From NCBI GenBank assembly GCA_019247515.1, contig JAFAOS010000366.1, forward strand, positions 1 to 37,715: a stretch of 37,715 nucleotides of DNA, in the 5' to 3' direction. The stretch is from Chloroflexota bacterium (lineage in GTDB: Bacteria; Chloroflexota; UBA6077; CF-72). The first letter of the stretch is position 1; each line of letters begins with the position of its first letter. Of the stretch, positions 15,221 through 23,495 are shown piece by piece. The position numbers were made by a program, and so were the translations under genes. The notes beneath the pieces were generated by a model. That model had not been told where the DNA came from, made no database searches, and saw nothing but the letters and a program-made list of their open reading frames with translations.

Positions 15221-15343
15221 TTGGTGTCGCCGCGCACGGGTGGCGCTCACCAAGGGACACGTGTCGCTCCCCACGGGTGGCGCTTGGTGTCGCCGCGTAT
15301 GGATGACGCTCAGCAGACACGTGTCTCGCCCGACGACTACGCG
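15221..15343. repeat. Two imperfect tandem repeats of about 60 bp
   Basis: Unit 1 (15221-15283, 63 bases) and unit 2 (15284-15343, 60 bases) both begin TTGGTGTCGCCGCG, share a GATGACGCTCA/GGTGGCGCTCA segment, and contain the palindrome GACACGTGTC (15256-15265 and 15316-15325). Unit 1 also has an internal CACGGGTGGCGCT duplication. The remaining parts of the 649-base gap 15116-15764 hold no gene that I can support; only the hairpin before and the promoter after it stand out. Confidence 0.7.
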
Positions 15344-15569
15344 TTTCTGTGCGGCGGCGGGCGAATGTGCCAATCTCGTAATGTGCGAGGCCCCGTCCAA
15401 GCCGGCGTGGCGGGCGAAATCCGGTGATCTTCAACTGCCGCGCGTGTTTCAAATTTCGCACCTTTCGTAACCGGTGGTGACCCGCCGCCGTTGGGCGAGT
15501 AGTCACGTGCGACACCCGCCAGCGGCACCCGTCAGCAGAAATGTTTCGATTCGTTACACCGATGTCACG

Positions 15570-15599
15570 TTGTCGCTCGGCGCGGCGAGCACTTACAAT
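15570..15599 (+). promoter_or_regulatory. Candidate promoter of the sigma factor gene
   Basis: TTGTCG (15570-15575) and TACAAT (15594-15599) are separated by 18 bases, a plausible housekeeping promoter facing the sigma factor gene. It would give a leader of about 160 bases before the ATG at 15765. AGGAG at 15748-15752 could be the ribosome binding site, 12 bases before the start, which is somewhat far. Confidence 0.5.
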
Positions 15600-15764
15600 C
15601 TCGCCCGGCCGACCGGGCCGTGCAATGTCAGATCTGCACCACCCCCGCACCGATCATTGCCGTCCAACCCGTTGGCTGCGCATATCCACCGCGACCCCTC
15701 GTCCGAGGCGCGCTCGCGTGGATAGGCTTCCCATCTGGCACTCGCCGAGGAGCTTGAGCAGTCT

Positions 15765-17288
15765 ATGCATCTGACCACGGAGGCCGGGGATCCGGTCGCG
15801 CCAGTCCTGTTCGAGGAGGACTCCCTCGGGCTCGCCCCGAACATCGTTCTTCCCGAGCCACTGCCCGACGAAGATGACAGCGGCGACGATCCGCTACGGA
15901 CCTATCTCCGTGAGATACATGAAGTCAATCTTCTCACCGCCGCCGATGAGCGAATGCTCGCCTGCCGCATGGAGGAAATGATCTGTCTCGACGAAGTGCG
16001 AGCAGAGCTTTCAGGCGCCGAAGGTGGTGAGCCGACGGGCACCGCCGTCGCCCTGCGACTGTACGAGCGTTTCTACGAGCGGAGCCCCCTCGCCGAGGTG
16101 CTCAGCGAAATGGAGCGCGTCGAGGATGTCTCGGAGTTGCTTCAGGCGCAATCCGTTCGGCAACGCCTCGACTACGTGCCCGATCTTGACCTGGGCAGCG
16201 CGCTCGGCGCTCGCGTGGGCATGGACGCCAGTAGCGCACAGGCCTATATCGTGCGCTTCTCGATCGATACGCGCCTGTTTGCGCCGCCCGTCCTGAGCCT
16301 GCTGGCATCCGAGAATCCGTCCGACCTGCCCTCGCCCACCTGCATGTGGCAGCGTCTGGTGGCCGCCAGTTGTGAAGACGAGCTGACCGACTTCTTCGAC
16401 GAAATGCACACGCGCGGGGAGCGCGCCGAACGGCGCCTGATCGAATCCAACCTCCGGCTCGTGGTGAGCGTCGCCAAGAAATACCTGGGCCGCGGTCTGG
16501 CGCTGCTGGACCTGATTCAGGAGGGCAACCTCGGGTTGATGCGCGCCGTCGAGAAGTTCGATCATCGCCGCGGCTTCAAGTTCAGCACTTACGCCACGTG
16601 GTGGATTCGCCAGGCCGTCGGGCGGGCGGTCGCCGATCAGGCGCGCACCATCCGCGTACCGGTACACATGACCGAGGTGATCAATCGCCTGGCCAACGTC
16701 TCGCGCGACCTGATCCAGGAGCTCGGGCGCGAACCGTCGGCCGCCGAGATTGCGCTGGCGATGGGCCTGGTCACCGAATGGTTCGAAGCCGAACTGGCCA
16801 TCGACGCGGGCTCGCTGCACGAGGACCCGGTGATGCGCCGTCGCGAGATTCTGAAGACGGGCTCATTGTTCGAGGTGTGGCGGCTGCAGTCTCCGATGCG
16901 TGACGAGCTCGAACGCGCCGCTCAGCGAGTGATGCAGGCTCGACGCGCTGCGCGCCACCCCGTGAGTCTGGCCGCGCCAATTGGTGACGACCAGGACGGC
17001 CAGTTGGGTGACCTGATCGAGGACGCCGAAGCGGTGTCGCCGATCGAGGAGGCGTCTCAGGCGCTGCTGCGCGACACGGTCCATAACGTGCTCGGCTCGC
17101 TTTCCCAACGCGAGAGCCGCATTATCGCCTTGCGTTTTGGTCTGGACGACGGACGCCAGCGTACGCTGGAGGAAGTTGGCCGTGAGTTCGGGGTTACTCG
17201 GGAACGCATTCGCCAGATCGAGGCCAAAGCGCTCCGCAAGCTACGGCATCCCAGCCGGTCCAAGAAGCTGCGCGATTACCTTCGGTAA
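15765..17288 (+). CDS. RNA polymerase sigma-70 factor, primary (RpoD/SigA) type with insertions
   Basis: A 507-residue sigma factor that directs RNA polymerase to promoters. Region 1.2 ([21 protein letters not shown], 42-62), region 2 ([20 protein letters not shown] through [20 protein letters not shown], 224-290), region 3 ([26 protein letters not shown] onward), and region 4 with the helix-turn-helix [20 protein letters not shown] (467-486) are all present. Two departures stand out. A spacer of about 150 residues sits between regions 1.2 and 2.1. About 48 extra residues (about 338-395) split region 3 between EIALAMG and [10 protein letters not shown], which are normally about 15 residues apart. 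The -10 and -35 recognition helices look canonical, so it should read ordinary promoters. It could be the principal sigma or a group 2 paralogue. Confidence 0.9.
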   Translation: MHLTTEAGDPVAPVLFEEDSLGLAPNIVLPEPLPDEDDSGDDPLRTYLREIHEVNLLTAADERMLACRMEEMICLDEVRAELSGAEGGEPTGTAVALRLYERFYERSPLAEVLSEMERVEDVSELLQAQSVRQRLDYVPDLDLGSALGARVGMDASSAQAYIVRFSIDTRLFAPPVLSLLASENPSDLPSPTCMWQRLVAASCEDELTDFFDEMHTRGERAERRLIESNLRLVVSVAKKYLGRGLALLDLIQEGNLGLMRAVEKFDHRRGFKFSTYATWWIRQAVGRAVADQARTIRVPVHMTEVINRLANVSRDLIQELGREPSAAEIALAMGLVTEWFEAELAIDAGSLHEDPVMRRREILKTGSLFEVWRLQSPMRDELERAAQRVMQARRAARHPVSLAAPIGDDQDGQLGDLIEDAEAVSPIEEASQALLRDTVHNVLGSLSQRESRIIALRFGLDDGRQRTLEEVGREFGVTRERIRQIEAKALRKLRHPSRSKKLRDYLR

Positions 17289-17895
17289 GCCGGTCGCGTC
17301 CCTTGCGGCGCTCCTCATGCTTGGCGGGACAGTTGGCTGTTCCGTGCTGCTCGGCCCGGACGCCACGCCCGTTCCGGGCGCGGCAGCCACGCTGACGCGC
17401 AGCATCAACACGCCGATTCCGACGCCCGTTCGCACGCCATCACCACAGCCGGCGGGCAGCCCGAGCCCATTGCGCGTGGCGGTCGCCGCGTCGCCGAGTC
17501 CGTCGTCCGGGCAGGTGGCCGCGGCGCTGAGCGACGCGGACGTCGCCGCGGTGCAGAGCCAGCTCGACCAGAGTGTGAGTACGCCCGACCTGTCGGGCAT
17601 CGACGATCTGCTGCTCGATCACGTGTCGCTGTCCACCCAGCAGGGCGGCAGCGTCATGGATAGCTCCGACGCCGCGAGCTGGTTACGCGACCACGCCGGA
17701 CCCGGCATCAAAGTCGACCAGGTCACGCGTGGCACGCAGGACGTCATGCTCCAGGTGGTGACCGACGGTTGGCCCGACAAGGACCCCATTCAGAACGGAC
17801 AGGTCACCTTCAGCCTGCGCCGCTACGACCCCAATGGCCGACAGGACGAGTCCGGCGGAGGGCAGTGGAAGATCGACGTTATCCAAGCTGACTGA
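17275..17895 (+). CDS. Putative secreted lipoprotein, uncertain start
   Basis: The frame encodes a lipoprotein signal, [15 protein letters not shown], with lipobox Cys, then a Thr/Pro-rich linker with [15 protein letters not shown] and a C-terminal domain of about 120 residues ending [13 protein letters not shown], which looks like a small NTF2- or DUF4864-type fold. No family is assigned. No good conventional start precedes the signal: the ATG at 17317 lies inside it, and the ATG at 17137 would overlap the sigma gene by 150 bases in another frame. An ATT at 17275, just before [13 protein letters not shown], would give an ideal 22-residue signal peptide, and I use it provisionally. The gene overlaps the sigma gene at its start and the nnr gene by 17 bases at its end. 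Confidence 0.6.
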   Translation: MTFGKPVASLAALLMLGGTVGCSVLLGPDATPVPGAAATLTRSINTPIPTPVRTPSPQPAGSPSPLRVAVAASPSPSSGQVAAALSDADVAAVQSQLDQSVSTPDLSGIDDLLLDHVSLSTQQGGSVMDSSDAASWLRDHAGPGIKVDQVTRGTQDVMLQVVTDGWPDKDPIQNGQVTFSLRRYDPNGRQDESGGGQWKIDVIQAD

Positions 17896-19390
17896 GCGCC
17901 CCCAGCGCCGGGGGAATCTCGGCGAAGAGGTCGCTGGCCAGCAGCGTGCGCCAGCCGCGCTGAACGACGTTCGCCGCCGCGAGACCGTGGACGCCGACCG
18001 CCAGTCGGGCCGCGTCCCAGGCGGGCAGCCCCTGGGCGAGCAGGCCCGTGGTGATGCCTGCCAGCACATCGCCGGTGCCGCCGGTGGCCAGCGCCGCGTT
18101 GGCCCGCGGCCACACGTCGACGCGACCGCTCGGCGCGGCAATACACGTGAACGGGCCTTTGGCCGCCAGCACGCAGCCCCATTCGCGCGCGAGCCGACCC
18201 GCTTCGGACCACACGGTCTCTTCGCCCGACGGACCGTGTCCCACCAGGCGCTCCAGCTCGCCTGAATGCGGGGTGAGGACCACGTTGCCATCGACCAGGT
18301 CCACCCAGTTGTCGATTTCCGAGAGGGCAACCAGTCCATCGGCGTCGATGACCAGCGTGTGCTCGCGGGGCCGGAGGCAAAGAAGCTCGCGCACGAACTC
18401 GGTAGTCCCCGCGCCGCGTCCCAACCCCGGCCCGACGACCACGGCGCCGTACGACTGAAGGTACGGCTCGAGCGCCCGAGCCGCGGCAGCGCCCTCGTCC
18501 GCGCGAATCTCGGTCTGCGAAAAAGTAGCTTCCGGCAACTGGCCCGCCACATTCAGGCGCACGTCCCGCGTCGACGCCACGGTCACCAGTCCCGCCCCCA
18601 CGCGTGCCGCCGCGCCCGCGCACAGGACCGGCGCACCCAGGAAGTGGTCCGAGCCTGCCGCTACCAGGGCGCGTCCAAAGCGGTACTTGTGCGCGTCAAG
18701 TCCACGGGCTGGCACCAGCCGCCGGAGAGCTGTCTCGTCCAGGATCGTGTACGGCAGACTGCTCTCGGCAAGCCCGATCTGGCGCGGGATCAGTCGGCCG
18801 ACCCGCTCGGCCGCCGGGAACCGCAACAGCCCCTGCTTGACACCTCCGAGCGTCACGGTGGCGTCGGCCCAGACTGCCTCGCCCGGAACCTCGCCGGTGT
18901 CGGCGTCTACGCCGCTCGGCAGGTCCAGAGCCACCACGCGTCGGCCCTCGCGCGCCGCGTTCAGCCGCGCCGCCAGCGAGGCGAGCGGCTCGCGCAAGGC
19001 GCCCCTGGCACCAATGCCGGCCAGCGCATCCACCGCAACCTGCGCGCCCGTCAATGCCCGATCGACCCCCACACCATCCTCAGACGCGACCAGCGAGGCG
19101 CCCAGCCCGCGCAGCCACGCCAGCTCGTCGGGCCTGACCGCGTGTCGCGGCGCCAGGACGAGGTCGACGCCCAGGCCGCGCTCGAGCAGCCGTCTCGCGG
19201 CCACCGCTCCGTCGCGCCCGTTATTGCCGTGCCCGACCAGGACGACGAGACGCTCGGACACGTCGACCATGCGCAATACTTCCTCGGCAACCGCCTGGCC
19301 CGCGCGTTCCTGAAGCTCCGCCTCCGTACACCCGGCCGCGAATGCCGCGGCCTCCAGTGCGCGCATCTCCTCGACGGAGACGATGTTCAC
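17879..19390 (-). CDS. nnr: Bifunctional NAD(P)HX epimerase/dehydratase
   Basis: Repairs hydrated NADH and NADPH: the N-terminal domain epimerises R- and S-NAD(P)HX and the C-terminal domain dehydrates S-NAD(P)HX at the cost of ADP (or ATP). In the 503-residue product the epimerase (about 1-210) shows MRALEAAAFAAG, VVLVGHGNNGRDGAVAARRL and ALDLPSGVDADTG. The dehydratase (about 225-500, ribokinase-like) shows HKYRFGRALVAAGSDHFLGA, VVVGPGLGRG, VIDADGL, LTPHSGELERL and the catalytic-loop motif ATGGTGDVLAGITTGLLAQG. The length and domain order match the usual fused enzyme. ATG 19390 starts at the family N-terminus and lies nine bases after the upstream gene's stop, suggesting co-transcription. 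Confidence 0.95.
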   Translation of the reverse strand: MNIVSVEEMRALEAAAFAAGCTEAELQERAGQAVAEEVLRMVDVSERLVVLVGHGNNGRDGAVAARRLLERGLGVDLVLAPRHAVRPDELAWLRGLGASLVASEDGVGVDRALTGAQVAVDALAGIGARGALREPLASLAARLNAAREGRRVVALDLPSGVDADTGEVPGEAVWADATVTLGGVKQGLLRFPAAERVGRLIPRQIGLAESSLPYTILDETALRRLVPARGLDAHKYRFGRALVAAGSDHFLGAPVLCAGAAARVGAGLVTVASTRDVRLNVAGQLPEATFSQTEIRADEGAAAARALEPYLQSYGAVVVGPGLGRGAGTTEFVRELLCLRPREHTLVIDADGLVALSEIDNWVDLVDGNVVLTPHSGELERLVGHGPSGEETVWSEAGRLAREWGCVLAAKGPFTCIAAPSGRVDVWPRANAALATGGTGDVLAGITTGLLAQGLPAWDAARLAVGVHGLAAANVVQRGWRTLLASDLFAEIPPALGALSQLG

Positions 19391-19399
19391 CGTCCGGTG

Positions 19400-20221
19400 C
19401 TAGGCGGGGGCGGGGGCAGGCACCGGGGGCTGTTGCGGCTGCTGGGTCGGTGTGCCACCCATAGGCGCGCGTGGTCGCGGGCGGCGATAGTGGGCGCGAA
19501 CGGCGTCCCCGATCTTGCGCGGCTCGGCGCTCCTGGACTCACGAATCGCCTCCACGACGATGTGCGGCGGCGGGAGCGCGCCGGTCTCTTCGGCCAGGCC
19601 GCGGCTGAAAACCTCCATGAAATGATCATCCACTTCCTGGCCGCTGAATTCGGCGAGCAAGCGCCGCATCTCGGCGATGTCCTCGTCGTCGCGCCGCCGC
19701 TGTTCAGCCCGCTGCTGCAGCATCGAGGTGCGGCTCGGAGGCCGACCTGCGCCACCCATCGGCGGACCACCCGGCCGCGGTGCGCCCATGCCCGGTCGGG
19801 CTGGACGCGGGCCCGTTGGTCCACCCGGCCGTGGTCCACGCGCACCGGCCTGTCGATCGCCCATCGGGCTACCCGTCGCCGGGGCGGTGAAGTCGGGCTC
19901 CAACTCGCGGCCACGTCCGCGGCCCCGCGGCCCGCCCCCGCTGGGTCGGCGGCGCTCGCGGCCAAGCTCGTCACCACGGTGCTCGCGCCGAGGCGCGCCA
20001 CGGCGTCGGTCACGGTCGAACTGACCATTGGGATCCAGGTCGTCAGTTTCCAGGTAGCGGTCTACCGATTCGCGGCGCGGGCGGGTCGCGCGGCCCCTGG
20101 GTGCGGATTCGACCACCACCAGCGGGGCTTCATCTTCCTGAGGAACCTCTGTCGGCGCCAGCCCCGCCTCTTGCAGCGCGGCGTACTGACCGAGCAGCGC
20201 TTCCTTCAGCGACCTTCCCAC
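19400..20221 (-). CDS. Arg/Gly/Pro-rich low-complexity protein
   Basis: A 273-residue predicted cytoplasmic protein without a recognised family. A short helical N-terminus (GRSLKEALLGQYAALQEAGL) precedes a long basic low-complexity stretch (about 40-165) of RGR, GGP and RPG units. A more ordered region follows (about 165-245, with LLQQRAEQRRRDDEDIAEMR-like and FSGQEVDDHFMEVFSRGLAE segments), then a Pro/Gln tail. RGG-like composition is common in RNA-binding proteins, but that is only a hint. It begins with GTG at 20221 and lies nine bases before nnr. The plus-strand reading over it is very long and open only because of the strand's composition. Confidence 0.62.
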   Translation of the reverse strand: MGRSLKEALLGQYAALQEAGLAPTEVPQEDEAPLVVVESAPRGRATRPRRESVDRYLETDDLDPNGQFDRDRRRGAPRREHRGDELGRERRRPSGGGPRGRGRGRELEPDFTAPATGSPMGDRQAGARGPRPGGPTGPRPARPGMGAPRPGGPPMGGAGRPPSRTSMLQQRAEQRRRDDEDIAEMRRLLAEFSGQEVDDHFMEVFSRGLAEETGALPPPHIVVEAIRESRSAEPRKIGDAVRAHYRRPRPRAPMGGTPTQQPQQPPVPAPAPA

Positions 20222-20389
20222 ACTCGCTCCCTGGTGACGTTCAAATTCCTGGCCCCTCCAGCTCGGCCCAGCATCGCGGCTGCAACGTTACTCGATCTCG
20301 TGCGGTCAGCGCTATTTGCCCGACGCGCGTGCCAGCCCTGTCGCGGCGGCAGTCTGGCCATTGTCAACCCTGCTGGTCATGGACCCACG

Positions 20390-20408
20390 CGGAGTCACGC
20401 CGACTCCG
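20390..20408. repeat. Inverted repeat between tRNA-Asp and the low-complexity gene
   Basis: CGGAGTC and GACTCCG pair across a five-base loop (20390-20396 and 20402-20408), and CCA/TGG near the base can extend it. It lies downstream of tRNA-Asp on the minus strand and may end that transcript, although no T-run follows. The rest of the 252-base gap 20222-20473 shows nothing else I can support. Confidence 0.4.
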
Positions 20409-20473
20409 TTGGCATGCGCAGCAGTCTAACAGAACGCACAACACCTCATCATGGCTGCCTATTCCGTTTCCGG

Positions 20474-20547
20474 CGGTCCCGACCAGATTCGAACTGGCGA
20501 TCTCGTCCTTGACAGGGACGCATGTTGGGCCGCTACACCACGGGACC
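20474..20547 (-). tRNA. tRNA-Asp (anticodon GTC)
   Basis: A complete 74-base cloverleaf on the minus strand. The acceptor stem GGTCCCG/CGGGACC has seven pairs and a G discriminator. The anticodon arm is CGTCC-CTGTCAA-GGACG with anticodon GTC, and the T arm has the standard TTCGAAT loop between CCAG and CTGG. The D arm is slightly irregular, with G-T pairs. The 3' CCA is not encoded. It lies just downstream of the translin/AlaX pair on the same strand. Confidence 0.95.
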
Positions 20548-20582
20548 GGGGCTGGGCCTGGATTCGCTCACGGAGCAGCGAG

Positions 20583-20613
20583 ATTGTACCGGCTGCCGTT
20601 CAGCCGTCGCCAA
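20583..20613 (-). promoter_or_regulatory. Candidate promoter of tRNA-Asp
   Basis: On the minus strand a near-consensus -10, TACAAT (20583-20588), lies 35 bases before the mature tRNA 5' end, with TTGGCG (20608-20613) as a weak -35 at 19 bases. The -35 falls in the last codons of the translin gene, so the tRNA probably has its own promoter rather than depending on that gene. Confidence 0.45.
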
Positions 20614-21241
20614 CGGACTGTTCGACCGCCCGCAACGCCGTCACCAGCGCTTCCTGTCGCAGGGCAAGCGTCAGATCACCACGCGTCTTTTCCAGGATGC
20701 CACGCGTGTTGTCCGTCGTTCGACGCAGGCCACCCGTCAGCGCATCGGGGTAATCCATCGTCACCAGCAAGCCGTAGATCTCGTCCATGGCGCCCAGCAG
20801 CCATTCGCAGCAGTCGGCCTCGCCGCGCCGCAGCAGGTCGAGCACGTAGCGGCGCGCCTCGCCAACGGCTTCGCCCATGCCGTTCAGAAACGCCGCGGGG
20901 GCGATCCCCAGCTGGCTCGGATCGGGCAGCGCGCAGCGATTGGCCAGCGCCAGCGTGCAGCACGCCTCGGCCAGCTCCTTCTGCGCATCCTGCACGTAGC
21001 CGGCCCAATACAGGTCGGCATGCTCGGCGAGTGTCGCGCAGATGCGGTCGTTGAGCGCATGCGCTTCGCCGATCAACGCCTCGGCGGAGTCGAACTCGTG
21101 GCGATGAACGGCGCGGATGGAGTTCGCGCAGGTGCGCACCAGCTCGCGCGACCAGCGCAGCGCCTGCTCGCGCGCCGCGTTCTTGCCGTCGAGCTCGGTC
21201 CGTGCCCACGCCTCGATGCCGTCCAGCCCCAGACCGCTCAT
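20600..21241 (-). CDS. Translin family protein
   Basis: A 213-residue all-helical protein that resembles prokaryotic translins. The translin signatures are spread along it: SRELVRTCANSIRAVHRHEF, ADLYWAGYVQDAQKELAEAC, then LGIAPAAFLNGMGEAVGEAR (the loop before the central helix) and GLLVTMDYPDALTGGLRRTT near the C-terminus, which matches the LDYPD-type motif of the family. Translin binds RNA and single-stranded DNA; with TRAX in eukaryotes, and in archaeal relatives, it forms an octameric nuclease that trims tRNA precursors. Bacterial members are uncommon and their role is not settled. The start ATG overlaps the AlaX stop by ATGA at 21238-21241, and tRNA-Asp lies just downstream, which supports a link to tRNA. 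Confidence 0.82.
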   Translation of the reverse strand: MSGLGLDGIEAWARTELDGKNAAREQALRWSRELVRTCANSIRAVHRHEFDSAEALIGEAHALNDRICATLAEHADLYWAGYVQDAQKELAEACCTLALANRCALPDPSQLGIAPAAFLNGMGEAVGEARRYVLDLLRRGEADCCEWLLGAMDEIYGLLVTMDYPDALTGGLRRTTDNTRGILEKTRGDLTLALRQEALVTALRAVEQSVGDG

Positions 21242-21954
21242 TCGAGCACGATCTCGATGCGTTTGTTGCCTTTGCCTTTGTTCTCCGACCCGACAATCCG
21301 CACTCGACCCACCTCGCGCGTATTGGCCACATGTGTCCCGCCATCCGCCTGTTGATCGATACCTTCGATATTGACCACGCGAATGATCTCGATGCCTTCG
21401 GGCAGCAGGTTGACCCTGGTGCGAATGAGATCGGGTATCTCAAAGGCCTCTTTGCGCGGCACGAACCTGATCGAGACCGAGTGGCCTTCGACCAGGAGCT
21501 CGTTGGTGCGCTCCTGAATGCGCTGGAGGCGATCCTGCGAAAGGTCCGGCAGCAGAAAATCCATGCGCGCGCGATCCGGGTACATCTGGCCGCCAGTCAC
21601 CGTCGAGCCGAACAGCTGGTAGATCACGCCGCTCATCGAGTGCAGCGCGGTGTGATGCCGCATGAGCGCGTAGCGGCGGTCCCAGTTGATCTCACCATGC
21701 AGCGGCGTGCCGGTCGGGGGCGCATTGCCCTCCACGCGGTGGATCACCTGTGAGCCAGACTTGCGCACCTCGACCACGCTGTTCGAGCCACCCTCCCAAC
21801 GCAGGGTGCCGAGGTCGTGGGGCTGTCCACCACCCGTGGGATAAAAGGCGGTTCGATCGAGAATCAGCCCACCCTCGGGTGTCACGTCCTCGACCACCGC
21901 GTCGAACGCGCGCAGGTACGCATCGGTCGAGTACAGCTGCTCGGTCTCGCTCAC
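21238..21954 (-). CDS. alaX: Alanyl-tRNA editing protein AlaX
   Basis: A free-standing editing domain that removes serine or glycine from mischarged tRNA-Ala. The 238 residues begin with the AlaRS-like FYPTGGGQPHDLG element (about 38-49). The zinc motif HxxxH follows in RHHTALH (His101, His105), then GGQMYPDRARMDF, and the C-terminal QADGGTHVANTREVG. In the common pattern a Cys lies four residues before the last His; here Asp204 occupies that place before His208. The HxxxH pair and the fold motifs are otherwise intact. The start is GTG 21954. Translation is probably coupled to translin by a four-base overlap. The gene diverges from the GHL10 exoprotein gene with 84 bases between them. Confidence 0.9.
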   Translation of the reverse strand: MSETEQLYSTDAYLRAFDAVVEDVTPEGGLILDRTAFYPTGGGQPHDLGTLRWEGGSNSVVEVRKSGSQVIHRVEGNAPPTGTPLHGEINWDRRYALMRHHTALHSMSGVIYQLFGSTVTGGQMYPDRARMDFLLPDLSQDRLQRIQERTNELLVEGHSVSIRFVPRKEAFEIPDLIRTRVNLLPEGIEIIRVVNIEGIDQQADGGTHVANTREVGRVRIVGSENKGKGNKRIEIVLE

Positions 21955-22038
21955 GGCCAGATGGTAGCGATTTGTAGCGCGCCCGCGTGTTGCGACGGGT
22001 CATCACCGCGACCTAGCATCGCGGGCCAAAGCGGAAAC

Positions 22039-23475
22039 ATGGTGCGATTCGGCGTCCTGGTGGTCGGCTGTTTGACGTTCCTCGGTCTCGCGTTCCTGGC
22101 CGCCGGCCCGCTGCACGCCAGCACTCCGCCACTGGCGACCCCCGTCCTCGTGTCGCCGTCGGCCACGGCGTGGCCAATACCCGTGGTGACCTCGGCCGGT
22201 GCGACGGTCACCCCGTATCCGACCAGTGTCGGCCTGGCGGGCGCGGGGCGCGTACCGCTGGTGCCCGCTCCCACGCTGCAGTCTCTGGATGCGCCGGAGC
22301 TGCGCGCGGTGTGGGTCGATGCGTTCCACGACGGCTTCAAGACGCCCCAGCAAGTCGACACGCTGGTGGCCTGGGCGCGTGCCGCCAATCTCAACGCGCT
22401 GTTTGTCCAGGTGCGCCGCCGCGGCGATGCGTACTACCTGAGCTCGCTGGAGCCGCGCGCCGAGGATCCCGACCTCGCGCCGGGCTTCGACGCCCTGCAG
22501 TATCTGATCGACAAGGCCCACCAGGGTCCGCAGCGCCTGCAGGTGCATGCCTGGCTGGCGACGCTGCCCGTCTGGTACATGCGCACGCCTCCCCTGGCGC
22601 CCAATCACGCGTTCAACACCCACGGACTCACCGCCAATCCCGCCGACAGCTGGCTGATGTCGCGCGACGACGGCGAGACCTGGGCCGGCGACGACAACGG
22701 CGGCACGTATTACCTCGATCCTGGCGATCCCGCGGTCCAGGCGTACACGACCGACGTGTTCGTCAACCTGGTGCGCAACTACGGCGTCGACGGCGTGCAC
22801 CTCGACCAGGTGCGCTACTACGAAGGCGAGCCCTTGCGCTGGGGCTACAACCCCACGAGTGTCGCGCGCTTCAACGCCCAGTTCAATCGCGACCCCGCCA
22901 CACAACCGGACCCGACGGACCCCGACTGGATCGCATGGCGCCGCGACCAGGTCAGCGCGCTGGTGCGGCGCATCTACACACAGGTCAAAGCCATCAAGCC
23001 GGACGTGGCGGTTACCGCGGCGGTCGTAACCTGGGGCCGAGGGCCAGTCACCGACGCCGACTGGCAGAAGCAGGCGGCCTACGCCGCGGTCCTGCAGGAC
23101 TGGCGGACATGGCTCCAGCAGGGCATCGTCGACTACCTGCTGCCGATGGACTACTTCCGTGAAGGCACCGAGCAGGCCGGCTGGTTCGACACCTGGACAC
23201 AGTGGCAGGTGACGTACGCGAACCGGCGCGGCGTCGTCCTGGGGCTTGGCTCCTACCTGAATTCGCAGGACGGCGTGCTGGCGCAGCTGAGCCGTGCACG
23301 CGCTCTCGGCCCGCTGGGCGTCGCGCTGTACTCCTACGCCGTGCCGGACGCTGACCTGGAAAACGCCAGCGCCGACGACAGGCTGGCTTTCGCCGCGCAA
23401 CTCAGGTCGATTTTCACGCGGCCGGCACCGGTGCCAACGCTCGGTCCAGCGCTCGTGGCGAGCGCGGGTCCATGA
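22039..23475 (+). CDS. GHL10-type glycosidase-like exoprotein
   Basis: A 478-residue secreted protein. A signal peptide (VLVVGCLTFLGLAFLAAGPL, cleavage near HAS) is followed by a Pro/Thr-rich linker to about residue 90. The rest is a TIM-barrel domain of the GHL10 (DUF187, YngK-like) group: ELRAVWVDAFHDGFKTPQQV, ANLNALFVQVRRRGDAYYLS, HAWLATLPVWYM, YYLDPGDPAVQAYTTDVFVN, NYGVDGVHLDQVRYYE, and LLPMDYFREGT. Asp residues in VHLDQVRY and LPMDYF lie where the family's presumed active site is. The substrate is unknown, though surface polysaccharide is likely from the neighbours. The ATG at 22039 starts at the signal peptide. It heads an operon with the next three genes. Confidence 0.88.
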   Translation: MVRFGVLVVGCLTFLGLAFLAAGPLHASTPPLATPVLVSPSATAWPIPVVTSAGATVTPYPTSVGLAGAGRVPLVPAPTLQSLDAPELRAVWVDAFHDGFKTPQQVDTLVAWARAANLNALFVQVRRRGDAYYLSSLEPRAEDPDLAPGFDALQYLIDKAHQGPQRLQVHAWLATLPVWYMRTPPLAPNHAFNTHGLTANPADSWLMSRDDGETWAGDDNGGTYYLDPGDPAVQAYTTDVFVNLVRNYGVDGVHLDQVRYYEGEPLRWGYNPTSVARFNAQFNRDPATQPDPTDPDWIAWRRDQVSALVRRIYTQVKAIKPDVAVTAAVVTWGRGPVTDADWQKQAAYAAVLQDWRTWLQQGIVDYLLPMDYFREGTEQAGWFDTWTQWQVTYANRRGVVLGLGSYLNSQDGVLAQLSRARALGPLGVALYSYAVPDADLENASADDRLAFAAQLRSIFTRPAPVPTLGPALVASAGP

Positions 23476-23495
23476 TCGCTTAGTATCCAGGCGGC

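Noticed and set aside
15221..15343. Possible CRISPR array
   Set aside because: Only two long imperfect units with no short identical repeats, regular unique spacers or cas genes.
15126..15650. Minus-strand frames in the sigma factor upstream region
   Set aside because: Their repeated peptide units reflect the tandem DNA repeats, and no start or family motif is convincing.
18266..20512. Very long plus-strand open frame (748 codons)
   Set aside because: It is antisense to nnr and the Arg/Gly/Pro-rich gene, is rich in Arg, Gln and His, shows no family motif, and runs through the tRNA. High GC leaves such frames open by chance.
22003..23400. Minus-strand frame of 465 codons
   Set aside because: Antisense to the GHL10 protein, which has a signal peptide and barrel motifs.
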